Source: Rhizoclosmatium globosum (taxonomy: Eukaryota; Chytridiomycota; Chytridiomycetes; Chytridiales; Chytriomycetaceae). From it: a DNA stretch of 64,000 bases. A program made the position numbers and the translations under genes. Shown piece after piece: positions 1 to 11,641 of the stretch (position 1 is its first letter; every line of letters begins with the position of its first letter). The stretch lies in the NCBI GenBank assembly GCA_002104985.1, contig MCGO01000048.1, positions 186,001-250,000 of the forward strand, given 5' to 3'. Under the pieces are notes generated by a model. That model was not told the DNA's origin, did no database searches, and saw nothing but the letters and a program-made list of their open reading frames with translations.

Positions 1-152
1 CTGCTGTTCTTGCTCGTGTGTTATTTCACATTGGAGTTTGGCTTTCTTCTTCCCACTTTCATCACCACCCTAGCAACAAGGAGGAAGACAAAGCATACCC
101 AACAGCTTTCCTTTTCCTTATCCGATATACACTCGTCGATTGCCCCATCCAC

Positions 153-1374
153 ATGGATACTGCTGTCACAACCTTCCTACAAATTGTGGAGACAAGGCCG
201 TGGGACGACCAGCATAGCAGTGATTGGAAGAAACATGAGATTCAAGTCTTGACATCTTTAACTGAGTTTGTACCCCACCTCAAAAAACGCGTTGGTATAA
301 TCCGAGATCGGAGAAACGGTGTTTTAAGAAGTATTGCATACAATGACACCAGCGAATGGACAGTTTGGGAAGTCACGTGTTCGCGCGACAGTGGAATGAC
401 CACGTTTTCAAGAGCCCGTTACATCAAACGGATTGTTATTCAGGTTTTAAGCATTGGGGAATGGGTGGCGCAGTGGAGTGCGGTTATCAAAGGAGTTTGC
501 GATGGACTCTTGTGGATTGAGACACGGGGGTGTGAAAACAGCTGTGACAGGGAAGGAGCTGTTTTGATTTGTAATGCGCTTACTGAGGCATGGCTTTGTG
601 TTGAAGAAGAAATGAAGAAAACGTGGAGTCCGGGTTTGGCGTTCAAGTTTCTTGGGATGGATCGGTTTCGGATGTTTTTCAATGTTATGTATATGTTGCC
701 TGGACAGTGTTTGTGGTCTGTTGGAGCTAAAGTTTCGGAAGACACTCGGTTCTGGGAGGATAGGTTTTGTGAGTGTGAAGGAGTATTGGGATGGAACATA
801 TTAGAGGATGCGTCATGTCTTTTGCTTGAAGGGTTATTGGCGTCGAGAAAGGGCATCGAATTTCTGGTAGTTGATGTATCTCTTTCATCTGATGTTGATA
901 TTTTACTAACTCTTGTTTCTCAAAATAGGAACTCATTACGAATGCACCTGCAGTTACATCTTCATGGCTTGCTTCTTCGAAGTTTGCCTGGGAAGAACAT
1001 ACTTCGCTGTCTCAAGTCATACCACTTGAAGGGATTTATGGCTTACTTACAAAGTATGAGTAACATTATTCAATAAGGCGAAAACACTCACATTTCCTCA
1101 CAGATCGCTGCCCAACTTACTGCCGCCTTCGATTGTAGCTAAAGCTGTAATCATTCGATATATTATGGAGTGCGATTCAACGATAGAGTCAAAAATTCTA
1201 GAAATCACTTCTAAGGATGCGATGGGTGTAGATGGTTGTCTGACTCGGGATTATATCCTTGATTCAGTGAAAGCGTTATTGAAAATGTTGCATCGAGTTA
1301 CTGAGGAAGGCGTAATTGAACAACGTGAAGTTGAAATCACAAAAGAAATTCAAAAGCTTAGCACGCTCCTTTGA
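153..1374 (+). CDS. Unrecognised protein, three exons
   Basis: No family was recognised. A reading frame can be assembled from three exons: up to 866, 929-1053 and 1104-1374. The introns are 867-928 and 1054-1103, both with GT donors and AG acceptors, and the phases agree. The product is about 370 residues, mostly predicted helix, with many Trp and Cys residues in the middle and a charged helical C terminus ending in Leu-Leu. I chose the ATG at 153, but the frame stays open upstream to about 18. A start before the window or in an upstream exon is therefore possible, and the gene may be partial at its 5' end. The next gene lies 173 bp downstream on the same strand. Base and codon use look like the neighbours. 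No signal peptide or membrane segment is evident. Confidence 0.6.
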
Positions 1375-1547
1375 AATAAACAGTGACCGCTGAATTGGTA
1401 CCAAGACTTTGGGAAACTAACAACATCTTTGAAGATTACCCTATATTGTCGGAGATATTCGGGTGAATCACATGATTCCACCCTCACAAAAAGGCAAAAA
1501 ACGTGGTCTGACCAGCGTGGAAAGTATTCACACACCGTTCACAAGTA

Positions 1548-2648
1548 ATGCCATCGTCAAGCAACAAGACCGAGTATCAATGGGCCGTGATTGGTGCTGG
1601 GCCTGCAGGAATCGCAGCTGTGGGAAAGCTCCTTGATGCAGGGATCAACAGCAACCAGATCATTTGGATAGACCCGCTGTTTTCCGTTGGTTTATTCGGG
1701 CTCAAGTGGGGCTGTGTGTCCTCAAACACATCCGTCCAGCTGTTTATCGACTTCTTGGCTGCATCGCCGGCTTTTGGAATCGATATGAACATCGAAAAGG
1801 AAAAAGGAACTTATGAGTTGTTTAGACTACCACCTGAATCAACCTGTCGGCTTGAACTCGCAACGGCGCCTCTGATCAAGGTTACGGAAACGTTGCGAAG
1901 CAAGGTTGAATCGTTTGTGGGAACTGTTGAATTGATTCGTCAGTGTCATGACAACTCAGGGTGGCAGCTGTCTCTTAAAGGGAATGACCAGACTATAAAT
2001 ATTCTTACAGCCACAAAAGTTGTCCTTGCCACTGGATCCAGACCAAAGACGCTTCAAAACGCAGACGCCAAGAAAACCATTCCTCTTGAAACGGCACTTC
2101 AGATCAATAGTCTACGTGCTTGTGTCACAGAAACAGACACGGTCGCTGTCTACGGCTCGTCTCACTCTGCCATCATGATTGTACGCGATCTCTTGTCGTT
2201 TGGTACATGTAAAGTTGTAAACGTTTATCGAAACCCACTCATTTTCGCCGAATTGGACCCTATCAGCGGGAGATTCATCAATGATTCCACGGGTCTCAAA
2301 GGCGATACTGCCAAGTGGGCGAAAGCAAACCTGATGGGTGTTAACCTACCAAAGAATCTTGTGCGAGTAGAGTCTGGTTCTTTGGATGAATCGCAAGCGT
2401 TGAAAAACGTGACCAAATGCATCTATGCAATTGGATTTGAAAGAGAACCTGTCGCTGTGGAGGGTGTAGAGTTAGACAAGTACGATGCAACTATGGGACG
2501 GATTGCAAATGGATTATATGGTGTTGGAATCGCATTTCCTGAGAGAGGAGAGGATGCGGCAGGAAATCTTGAACTGCAAGTTGGAATCTGGAAGTTTATG
2601 AGGTATCTTACTCGTGTCTTGCCTGTCTGGGTTGAAGATAGGAATTGA
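1548..2648 (+). CDS. FAD/NAD(P)-binding oxidoreductase, pyridine nucleotide-disulfide type
   Basis: A single uninterrupted exon encodes 366 residues. The N terminus carries a Rossmann dinucleotide-binding fold for FAD (VIGAGPAGIAA, near residue 15). The flavoprotein ATG motif (VVLATGSRP) is near residue 163, and a second glycine/serine-rich strand (VAVYGSSHSA, near 205) fits the NAD(P)-binding half. No CxxC or CxxxxC redox pair is visible, so it is unlike thioredoxin reductase. It is closer to flavin monooxygenase-like or lucD-type oxidoreductases. No signal peptide is seen. The ATG at 1548 is the first in frame and sits just before the Rossmann strand. It converges on the MDR reductase downstream, with 89 bp between the stop codons. 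The substrate cannot be told from sequence. Confidence 0.85.
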   Translation: MPSSSNKTEYQWAVIGAGPAGIAAVGKLLDAGINSNQIIWIDPLFSVGLFGLKWGCVSSNTSVQLFIDFLAASPAFGIDMNIEKEKGTYELFRLPPESTCRLELATAPLIKVTETLRSKVESFVGTVELIRQCHDNSGWQLSLKGNDQTINILTATKVVLATGSRPKTLQNADAKKTIPLETALQINSLRACVTETDTVAVYGSSHSAIMIVRDLLSFGTCKVVNVYRNPLIFAELDPISGRFINDSTGLKGDTAKWAKANLMGVNLPKNLVRVESGSLDESQALKNVTKCIYAIGFEREPVAVEGVELDKYDATMGRIANGLYGVGIAFPERGEDAAGNLELQVGIWKFMRYLTRVLPVWVEDRN

Positions 2649-2737
2649 TTTGTGATGCAAAAGAGTAAACAGAGAATATTGTTTTGTTTCTTTAAAATTC
2701 ATGTTAACACCGCAGATGATATATATTAACAAAATGG

Positions 2738-3727
2738 TCAACTTGAAACGCGTACAATAATCTTTCCTGCAACATGGCCAGCTTCCAAAAGCTCCATTGC
2801 ATCTTTCACATGATTGAAGTCAAATCTCTTTTCAATCACCATCTTGAGCTTTCCACCATCAACTAACTCCTTAACCTCAAGTAAAGCGTTCCTGGAAGGT
2901 GTATTCATCGCTAATTCAACTCTGCGTGACTTGAATGGGTTCATCTTGGATCCAAGGACGTCTGGAATGTTCCCAATCAACATTCCCGATCCAATACTCC
3001 CAACAGATACATAAATACCATCCGGCTTGACAACTTTGCAACAAGCAGAAATGGAAGCTGTGCCCACAATATCAAGCACACAATCATACACTTTATCCAT
3101 TTGTGTAAAATCTTGCGTCTTGTAATCTATAGTAAAGTCGGCACCAAGCTGTTTCATGAGAGGCATATTCTTGCCACTTGTGACTGTTGTCACTTCGGCT
3201 CCAACAGCTTTCGCAATTTGTACAGCCGCTGTCCCAACTCCGCCTGACGCTCCATTAATCAAAATGCTCTGACCGGCTTGAAGTTTAGCAAACTTGTGAA
3301 TGGCTTGGTAAGCTGTGGTTCCCGAGACAGGAATAGCGGCAGCTTCCTCAAGAGACAGTTTCACTGGCTTTTCACAAACCATATCTTCAGGTACGCTCAC
3401 GTATTCGGAAAAGGCACCGAGGATGGAAAGTCCAGGCTCTGTCATGACTTGATCACCAACCTTGAACAGTGTACAATCTGGCCCAACTTCCTCAACTGTT
3501 CCAGAGAGGGCAGTACCAGCGAGGAGGTTCGCCTTTGGTCGAGAGACTCCAGTCATCAAACGGATTAAGTATGGGTCCCCTCGGGTCAAATGCCAGTCTG
3601 CAGCGTTGAGGCCAGCAGCGTGGACTTTGATCAGGACATGGTTCTTTGTCACAGTAGGCTTTGGGACTGTGCTGAGAGTAAGAGAGTCTTTGGCTGGACC
3701 GTATTGAGTGAGAACGTATGCTTGCAT
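2738..3727 (-). CDS. MDR-family NAD(P)H quinone oxidoreductase-like, zinc-free
   Basis: This 329-residue protein belongs to the medium-chain dehydrogenase/reductase superfamily. Visible features are the GroES-like N-terminal half (HAAGLNAADWHLTRG near residue 36), the ATG-type GTALSGTVEEVG strand, and the nucleotide-binding turn NGASGGVGTAAVQIAK near residue 155. The structural zinc cysteines of classical alcohol dehydrogenases are missing, and the LNAADW motif is typical of the quinone oxidoreductase/zeta-crystallin branch. The likely reaction is NAD(P)H-dependent reduction of quinones or enals in the cytosol. I chose the ATG at 3727 because the protein begins MQAYVLTQYG as family members do; an upstream in-frame start (3772) would add 15 residues without conservation. 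There are no introns. Confidence 0.9.
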   Translation of the reverse strand: MQAYVLTQYGPAKDSLTLSTVPKPTVTKNHVLIKVHAAGLNAADWHLTRGDPYLIRLMTGVSRPKANLLAGTALSGTVEEVGPDCTLFKVGDQVMTEPGLSILGAFSEYVSVPEDMVCEKPVKLSLEEAAAIPVSGTTAYQAIHKFAKLQAGQSILINGASGGVGTAAVQIAKAVGAEVTTVTSGKNMPLMKQLGADFTIDYKTQDFTQMDKVYDCVLDIVGTASISACCKVVKPDGIYVSVGSIGSGMLIGNIPDVLGSKMNPFKSRRVELAMNTPSRNALLEVKELVDGGKLKMVIEKRFDFNHVKDAMELLEAGHVAGKIIVRVSS

Positions 3728-3949
3728 TTTGAAGTTTTTGTGTTGTTGAAAAGCTTGGGATGGAGGCAACACTTTTTGAGGGCAGCGCTCAAATTGCTGA
3801 CAAAATGCTGATGAAAACTCACAAGCCCAAGCAACGTGGTTGCGCCTACATCCACGAAAATTCTGCGTTTATTGGCAATTTTTCTCATAGACAGCGGTAA
3901 TGGGGACTCGTTAAGTTTGTAACATAGATTTATTGAGATTTCTAGCAAT

Positions 3950-6360
3950 TTACCACATAACAACACGATCTTCTGGAGGAATGTACATCTTATCACCTTC
4001 CTTGACATCAAAGGCTTCGTAGAATTGTTGAATGTTCTTGGCCAAGTTTCCACGGTATGGAGCTGGGGCGTGAGGGTCAGTAGCAATTCTGCTGATGATG
4101 GCCTCATCAGTTCCCTTGAACTGCCAAATCACACTCCAAGAGTAGAAAAGAGTTCTGTACAATGCATTGCGCTTCACAACATCGTTTCCGAAACGCTTTT
4201 CGATACGTCTGGCAAGGGATTGAACAGCAAGACTGATACCACCCAAATCAGCCAAGTTCTCTCCCATAGTGAGCTTGTGGTTCATGTGGTGAACTTTACC
4301 GGTACCTGGCTCAGTAAATGACCATGGTTGCTTGGACATCAAGTCACACTTGGCTTGGAAAAGGGCAGCGTCTTCCTCACTCCACCAGTCATTCATGTTT
4401 CCGTTCTTGTCAAACTTGCGTCCTTGGTCATCGAAACCGTGGGTGATTTCATGGGCAATGACGGCAGCGATTCCACCAAAGTTGACGGCATCCAAAACAA
4501 GCTCATCGTCTCCAACCAAAGCACGGTCAGCATCGTCCAACTTGAAGGCAACCTTCTCAATAGTGCTGGCATAGAATGGAGGCTGGATAATAGCTGCTGG
4601 GAAGACAATTTCGTTCTGGAGAGGGTTGAAGTAGGCGTTGACGGTTTGTGGAGACATGAACCAACGAGTCAAGTCAACCGGTCCATTGACTTTCTCCAAG
4701 AACTTGGTGTCGTAAGTGAAAATCTTGACAGCTTTGTTAATTTCCCAAAGCGAGAGCTCTGGGTTAATGACGAGTTTGTCGTAAGACTCCCACTTGTCTG
4801 GGAATCCAATCTTTGGAGTGAAACGAGCAAGCTTGGCGAGAGCAGCTTCTTTGGTAGGAGCAGTCAACCAATCGTTACGCTTGATAGAATCGGCCATGAC
4901 ATCTGCAACCTCAATAATCATATCGTGGACACGCTGTTTGTCGTTGAGGGAGAAGTAGCGATCAACGTAGACCTGACCAAGCAAGAATCCAGTCCAAGAG
5001 TTGACAAGCTCAACTGAGCGTTTCTCGTTACTCTGTTGTTCCTTTTGACCACCCAACTTGCGGTTGTGGAAGTCAAACACTTCTTCATCCAAAGCGCGAG
5101 TAGTGAACTTAGAAGCTCCAAGAATGAGCTGGTATTGGAGGTATGCCTTAAGGTCATCACGGTTCTCTTCAGCAAAGAGAATTGAAAAGACACGACGGAA
5201 GTAATCTCCATCGTTCACAATTACACGGTAGTGGCTGTCAGTTCCCTCAGGGTAGTTTTGGACGTAGTTGGCATCCAACGCTTCACGTACATTCAAGTTT
5301 GTAGTCAAAGCGTCCAAGAAAGCAGCGATACGCTCACGAGAAGCATCATCCACAGACACCTCCTTCTCCTCATCAGTATAGTTTGCAAGCTTGTCTTCAA
5401 GACTAGCCAACGTGTTGATACCACTTCCAATCTCATCAAGAGTAGTAATAGTGTAGTACTTGGAACGTTCTCTTTGCTGATGGCTCTTCATCTGAATGTA
5501 AGCCAACTTTGTCTCAAATCGAACAACAGCTTCGGCGAACCCAGGAACCAACTTGTCCTCTCCAACCAATTCAGCGACACGCTTGAGGTGCTCCAAATAC
5601 CATGTACGCTTCTCCTCAAACTTTTCGTCAAAGTAGTAGTCACGAGACGGAAGAGACAAGCCGTAAGGAGAGAGCCAAAGAACCTCGTTTTTAGAGTCTT
5701 GGACAGACGCACTTGCATACAAGTAGAAAGGAATCGTGAATCCCAACTTGCGAGAAAGCGCAAGGTACGCGGCCAACTTGCTATCATCTCCATCCAAGTG
5801 CTCTCCAATTGTGGCAAGACCCTCGGTAATAGGAGCGTAGGAGCCAGCTCCGTTCTCCCACTCCTCGAATCGCTTCAAAGAGGCAGACCAGATGGCGTAC
5901 AACTTCTCCTCTTCTGGAGTCCGTTCAGACTTGGCAGCAATCTCGTTAAGGAGAACAAGCTGGTTCTTTAAGCTTTCATCGCGAAGGGCCATGAAGGCTC
6001 CCCATGTAGAGTACTGTATTTGAAATAAGTTAGTGATGATGTTCAGGTGGCGTCAATTTGATGGGATGACGGATCCAAGCAATTCAAGGGAGCAACTAAC
6101 CTCTGGCGGAATGACAGCGGAAGGATCGTTCAACCATTCGCTGTTTACGTGGGCGTACAAGTCATCTTGGGGTCGTGGGCGAGGGACTAAGGGCGGAAGT
6201 GGGTGAGCAAAAACCGGAACAAGGAAAACCTGAAATCACCTCCAAAGAAGCTTTCATAGAAACTTGTGGTTGTGGTCTTGTTCTCGGTGGTAACAGTGGA
6301 ATCCGCCTTGGAGACGGTGGTGGTGGTTGTGACGATCTCAGTCTTCTTGTTCCAGGTCAT
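3950..6360 (-). CDS. M13-family zinc metallopeptidase (neprilysin/ECE-like), probably cytosolic
   Basis: Three exons encode about 755 residues. The introns are 6187-6239 (53 bp) and 6014-6100 (87 bp), and the joined frame gives the hallmark N-terminal stretch RPQDDLYAHVNSEWL followed by a WGAF segment. The catalytic zinc site HEITH (in VIAHEITHGFDDQGR) and the third ligand motif ENLADLGG are intact, as is a NAYF substrate-loop motif. The length fits the family. There is no signal peptide or membrane anchor before the catalytic domain: the first exon is Thr-rich and hydrophilic. The usual C-terminal CxxW ends here as VVMW, without the cysteine. Few cysteines are present, which fits a cytosolic enzyme without disulfides. 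The start is the ATG at 6360. The upstream gap holds the promoter. Confidence 0.95.
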
Positions 6361-6725
6361 ATTGTGAGATCTTTTTTGGTTTCCAACAAGCGGAATGAAC
6401 CACTTTTTATAGCGAACGGAGATATTTAAAATCGTGGATCCGCCTTTCAACATGGCTTGAGCGCTTTATTTCATGGGTCAGCCAGAGGGATGAATTGCAT
6501 CAATTGGGAGGAGAGTTCGGAGGTCTTGGCAATGCAACTATGGGGAGATGCAAGAAGATCCGAGTGCTTCCGTTTGCATTCTCGAAATTTAAATCGAACA
6601 TACACTTTATTCCAAAAGAGAGCACTTCCAAATAAAAGAACAAATAGTGCAAACAAGCAGAAACGCAATCTTCTCTTCTCCATCAATAAATAATTCCAGC
6701 TTAACCACCACAACCCACTCAGTAT
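6361..6725. promoter_or_regulatory. Intergenic gap: M13 peptidase promoter and RING gene 3' flank
   Basis: This stretch of 365 bp has no supported gene. Short open frames exist on both strands, but none has family features. It must hold the promoter of the M13 peptidase, which starts at 6360 on the minus strand. It also holds the 3' flank of the RING gene, which ends at 6726. AT-rich runs near 6395-6430 could serve as a core promoter. No operator or known motif is identified. Confidence 0.4.
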
Positions 6726-7946
6726 TCAATCATGTGTCCTCCGCGCCCGAATCCAACCCATAAATCCATCTTGAGATACGCTCCTTTGTTGGAGTGCAGC
6801 CAACGCCCGTTTCTCATCTTCCAAAAACGAATCTTTACGTACAACTGATGCAGCAGGACTACTCAAACTCTTTGAACCAACACGGGCACCGACATTGAGA
6901 AACACTGAAGTTACACGACGAACGACCTTTGAGGCCAAGAACGATAATTTAGCCTTCTTGATTCGAAGGATGCATACTTTGGTATCAAATTCGTGGCGGC
7001 AGTACTTTTGAAGAATTTGTTAGAAAGGGTGAGAGGACTGAAAAACGAAGGAAATGTGCGTACCGGACATTCAGATGATTTAGAGGACCATTCTTGGAGA
7101 CAGTGGTAGCAGAAAGAGTCTGGTATGGATACATGACAGTTAGACGAAGAAATATAGTGGTAAATCCGGGCATATGGCAAGAGTGCACTTACGACCACAA
7201 TCGCCGATAACAACTAATTCTTGACTCGACCGAGATTCCCAGCACACTGGACACGTGTAAACAGCGCTCAAAGATTTCTCAGAAAAGAAGGACGTGTAAG
7301 ACTTTTCTTGGTGAGATTCCATTATGGTTGCATCAGAAGAATACGAATCAGGTTCGAGACAGACAGGCTTAGAATCATTCAGCAGATTCACAGAGACCAC
7401 AACCACATCATCATTTGCATCTGCAGTTGACAGGCCTGTTGATGATTGTCTTGTATGGTTTTCAGTAGTAGTTGTAGTTGTTGTGGCACCAGTTCGCGAC
7501 AAGCTTTTGAAACGATTCGAGGACACGTTGTTGTCCTTGTCGATGTCTGTTTCTGGTTCGAGTAGTGACAGAAGTCTACGCGACTTTTCCTTGATTGATT
7601 GAGATGGTTTTACGATTCGGCGGGAGAGCGAGATGGTCATTGTCGGTGGCGTGGGCGTGGCTTGGAATTCGTGCGTGTTTGTGGCTGAAGAATTCTGAGT
7701 TGGTGCGGGATTGGCTGAATTTGCGGTGGTGGATGCGCGGGTGGTTGCTGCGTTTGAGGTGGTTGTTGTTTGGTTCAAGTTTGACGGGGTCGGCGCGTGC
7801 TCGGTCGTGGCTGCCTCGCTCTTCGACGTGGTGGGTGATTCGCTGATTTCGAAGGAGGAGGGCGGCATTCGGATGGTTGGATTGGTGGCGGTGCGGAGAG
7901 TGTGAAGAGGTTTCGGGGAAAGAAAGTTGAGAATCCCGTCATTCAT
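6726..7946 (-). CDS. RING-type E3 ubiquitin ligase (C3HC4)
   Basis: Three exons. The first encodes a Ser/Thr-rich, poorly conserved stretch of about 230 residues and ends in the first half of a RING finger (CPVC ... GDCG). Removing introns 7120-7192 (73 bp) and 7005-7063 (59 bp) joins it to HSFCYHCLQEW and then CPYCRHEF. This gives a complete C3HC4 ligand set: CxxC, C, H, CxxC and CxxC. The reconstruction is strong because both introns have GT-AG ends and each junction restores a zinc ligand. After the RING comes a basic region of about 90 residues with a possible helix. The expected role is substrate ubiquitylation with an E2 docked on the RING; the target is unknown. It is divergent from the thioredoxin-NDK gene, with 291 bp between starts. 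Confidence 0.88.
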
Positions 7947-8237
7947 TCTCCTTCAACTTCAATCGCAACTTTAATCTTATTGGATCATAATGTAAGAATC
8001 TTTTAAGGAAATTGATACTCCAACCTAATTCCATTTGCACTTGTCGTGATACAGTTATAGTATGATGTAACAATTTACAACCAAGAGCCTGTATTTTATG
8101 ATATCTTCAAATACATTCCGTTGCTGCAATGCCGTCGACAATGGCCTAATTGTTGTCACTTGTGAATGCGGTATGGAGAAAGCACAACCTGTTTTGGAAT
8201 CAATCGTGAAAGTCAAAGCAGATCGCCCAAACAAACG

Positions 8238-11200
8238 ATGGCCGAGCGAAAATCCCATTCACTCGCAAGAAAGTTCTTGCTTCTCGCTCTTGTTCTTGTT
8301 CCTGTCTTCGTCGCAGTCTACGTTGGAACCTCGCAAAAGCAACCAGCTGTATCAACTACAACCAACAACGTTCTAGAAAACACACTACATACTGCAGCCC
8401 TTCCTGATCCCACTTCCTACGCACAAGAAGACTTAAATATGGCTGAAGGAAGAGGACGAGCCGAGGTTATTGCCCTTGCGTCAACTGATGAAGAGTTCTT
8501 GGCGTTGCTCTCGAAACCTGGCGTTAAAAGTACAGTTTTTTGCATGTTAAATACGTTATAGTTGATATATCTTTCTCTTTTTGCTTCCTTCCAGTCGTAG
8601 ATGTCTACTGTGAGTTCTTGCCATAACTTCCAATATAAAACAAACACTCAACCTTTATTATAGCCAAATGGGCGGGCCATTGTGAACCAATGACTGCTAT
8701 TTTCAAGCGACTCAAGCAAGAACATGGTGAAAAAATCACGTACTTCCGGGTAACTTCATCACCATGTTACTTGCAATGAAGACTTGAATTAATCGCAATG
8801 GACAGGCCGTTGCAGACACAATCGACTGCCTTGAAAAATTCAGAAATCAATCTTGTCCCAACTTTATGTTTTTTGTGGTTCGTTATTCGTGGCTTTATCA
8901 GTTTCTGTAACACTTCTACTTACCAGAATCGAGTATTGGTCAATATAGTCCGTGGAGCAAACGCTCCACTAATTGAAAAAGTCATTAAGGAGCATGTCGC
9001 GCTAGAACTTGCTGGACAGCCACACCCACAGGTATTCAAAACAATTCCTACATCCAGCGTTAATGCTTTGAATAGGTGTTATTGGACGAACGGACCAACC
9101 CAATAGCCACATTTCTCCACGCCGATCCGTCGGCAATCGATTCATCTCATTCCGCTCCTGCCGCAGAATCATCACACTTACCTGCTGCTCCTATTGCACC
9201 AACCTCCATTTCTCATGAAGTAATTGAATCTTCACCTATCGTCACTGAAGCTGATTCAAGCTCGGGTCCTGTTGAGCATACCTTGGCCATGCTTAAACCA
9301 GATGCAATGGCTCCAGGAATTATTGAAGAAGTTATGGCAATGCTATATCATCACCGTTTTGAGGTTCACAGCGTTAAGAAAATATGGCTGAGTAAGGAGC
9401 AAGCTGCTGAGCTGTACAAAGAAAGCGAAAAGATGGATTATTACGATCGGTTGCAGGATTACATTTCTTGGTGAGTTCAGGTTAGAAAGGAAAGGTACCG
9501 TAAACTGACATTTTTTGTAAAAGTGCACCGGTGCTGGTTTTAGATATTTCGAAAGTAAATGCCATTCAAGCTTGGAGAGATGTGGTTGGTCCAAGAGATC
9601 CAAAAGACGCCAAAAAGGATTCTCCCAAATCGTAAGTTCTTCATATCACTTGCTACATTCTCATTTAACACTTCCAGATTACGTGGGATGTACGGCCAAG
9701 ACCGCCTCATCAACACCTTCCACGCTTCAGACGGACCCCTCTCAGCAGCCCGCGAACTTGCCTTCATATTCCAATCAGACCAGCAATTTACAACCCTCGA
9801 TTTCACGCCCCCATCATCTCCACAAGCATCCCGTGGATCGGGACTCCCACAAAAGACGTTGGCTGTCATTAAACCAAACGCTATGCTCAAAGTTGATCAG
9901 ATTATTGCAAAAATTGTTGCTAGAGGGTATCAAGTTGTCAAGCGTGAGGAACTGCTGTTGCACACAGATCGCGCACAAGAGTTGTCGATTGAGTTTTTGG
10001 AGACTCCCTTGTTTGAAGAGAGTGTGAATGTATTGACAAGGTGAGTTCGTGGAAACTTGGTGTAAGTAGTATAAGTGTTTTAATTGACGTTAAATAGTGC
10101 GCCTGTTCTTTGCATGATGTTGAAGGGAGAAAATGTCGTTGAAGGGTGGAATGAAATGTTGGGTCCAAGTGATCCAGAGGTTGCACGAACAATGTTCCCA
10201 ATGTCGTAAGTAAAACATTTATTATGGTTCCTTCAGTTATTAATGCGATACTATAGACTCCGAGCTCAATACGGTATTGATGCAACAAACAACGGACTTC
10301 ACGGTTCCCCAACACTCCAACTCGCAATTGACCAGCTACACTCGTTCTTCCCTCACTTCTTAAACCACCAAGCTTCCCTCAACTCTATCTTCAAGACTCC
10401 AATGGCGTCACGCACCGCTTCCCTCGTTGGCTCCAAGAACAACTTGGCAACAGCTGCATTACGCGCAAGTGTCACACAACTAGAAAACCAGCGAAAAGAA
10501 CTCGCAGCCGCTGCAGCCGCCATTTCTGCTGAAAACGCGTTCCCTCCAGTCGAACGAACACTTGCGTTAATCAAACCCGACGTATACCCCGCCAAGAAAG
10601 ATGAAATAATGGAAAAGATTCGAGCAGATGGGTTCACGGTCGTAGTTGAACGGGAAGTTCAGTTTGATAAAGAGAAGGCGGCAGAGTTTTACAAAGAGCA
10701 TCTTGGGAAAGGGTTTTATGAGGAACTTACGACTTGGATGAGCAGTGCGCCTATTTATGCGATTGTGTTGGAGAAGAGTGGGGCTATTAAGGGGTGGAGG
10801 GCTCTTGCGGGACCTACCAACTCTAACAAGGCTCGTGAAGAGCATCCAGAAAGTATTCGCGCATTGTTTGGAACAGATGGCTCGTTGAATGCTGTGCATG
10901 GTTCGGACTCTCCTGCTTCTGCGGCTCGTGAAATCGGGGTTGTGTTTGGGTCAGAGGTTTCTCCTACTCCTGACCTTCAACGTACACTTGCTCTCATCAA
11001 GCCCGATGTATACCCTGCCAAGAAAGAGGAAATCGTTGCGAGAATCAAGCAGGCTGGTTTCACAATTGTAAAGGAGAGTGAAGTGTCATTCGACAAGGAA
11101 AAGGCTGCGGAGTTTTACAAGGAACACGAAGGGAAAGGCTTCTATGAAGAGTTGACGACTTGGATGAGCAGGTAAACGATTTTGATTTTGAATATTTCAG

Positions 11201-11555
11201 TACTCAATTTTGTTTTTACAGTGCTCCCATTTATGCTTTAGTTCTGGAAAAGCCAGCTGCCATCAAAGAATGGAGAAACCTGGCCGGCCCAACAAATTCA
11301 AACAAGGCTCGCGAAACTGCTCCTCACTCAATCCGTGCCCTGTTTGGAACAGACGGTTCTTTGAATGCTGTCCATGGTTCCGATTCTCCTGTATCAGCTG
11401 AGCGTGAGATTGGTGTTGTATTTGGAGGAGAAGTTGCAGGAGTTCCCCCATCTGTATTGAACAAAGAAACAGCAAATCCACTCTCGAAGGCAGCATCCAG
11501 AGCTGCGAGTGGGAAACCAATGGAGGCCGATGCTCCTCCAGCAGCTGATATCTAA
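8238..11555 (+). CDS. Thioredoxin-like domain plus four NDK domains (NME8/TXNDC3-type), with an N-terminal membrane anchor
   Basis: A multi-exon gene. The order is: N-terminal hydrophobic segment (residues about 12-31), a thioredoxin fold, a Ser/Ala-rich linker, then four nucleoside diphosphate kinase domains starting near 9270, 9850, 10555 and 10975. Thioredoxin-NDK fusions are known from axonemal dynein arms and radial spokes (NME8, NME9, sea urchin IC1). The thioredoxin site reads WAGHC rather than WCGPC, so the nucleophilic Cys is gone. All four NDK domains keep the active-site His: NTFHASD, NGLHGSP and twice NAVHGSD. NDK 3 and 4 are nearly identical. Introns fall at about 8531-8594, 8610-8663, 8750-8806, 8878-8931, 9032-9075 and later, all phase-consistent. 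The start is the ATG at 8238, just before the hydrophobic segment. The membrane anchor is unusual for this family. Confidence 0.9.
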
Positions 11556-11641
11556 AACCCATGAAATAACCGTAAATTTTACTCATATCCTCGTATTTAT
11601 TCGTTGTCTGTCGTTTAGTAAAGCCGATAAATATAAATACC

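Noticed and set aside
440..856. Minus-strand open frame of 138 codons opposite the first gene
   Set aside because: It has no family features and lies within a plus-strand frame with matching introns; it is a shadow frame.
4328..5017. Long plus-strand frames inside the M13 peptidase
   Set aside because: They lie antisense to a fully conserved peptidase and have no domain features; they come from codon bias.
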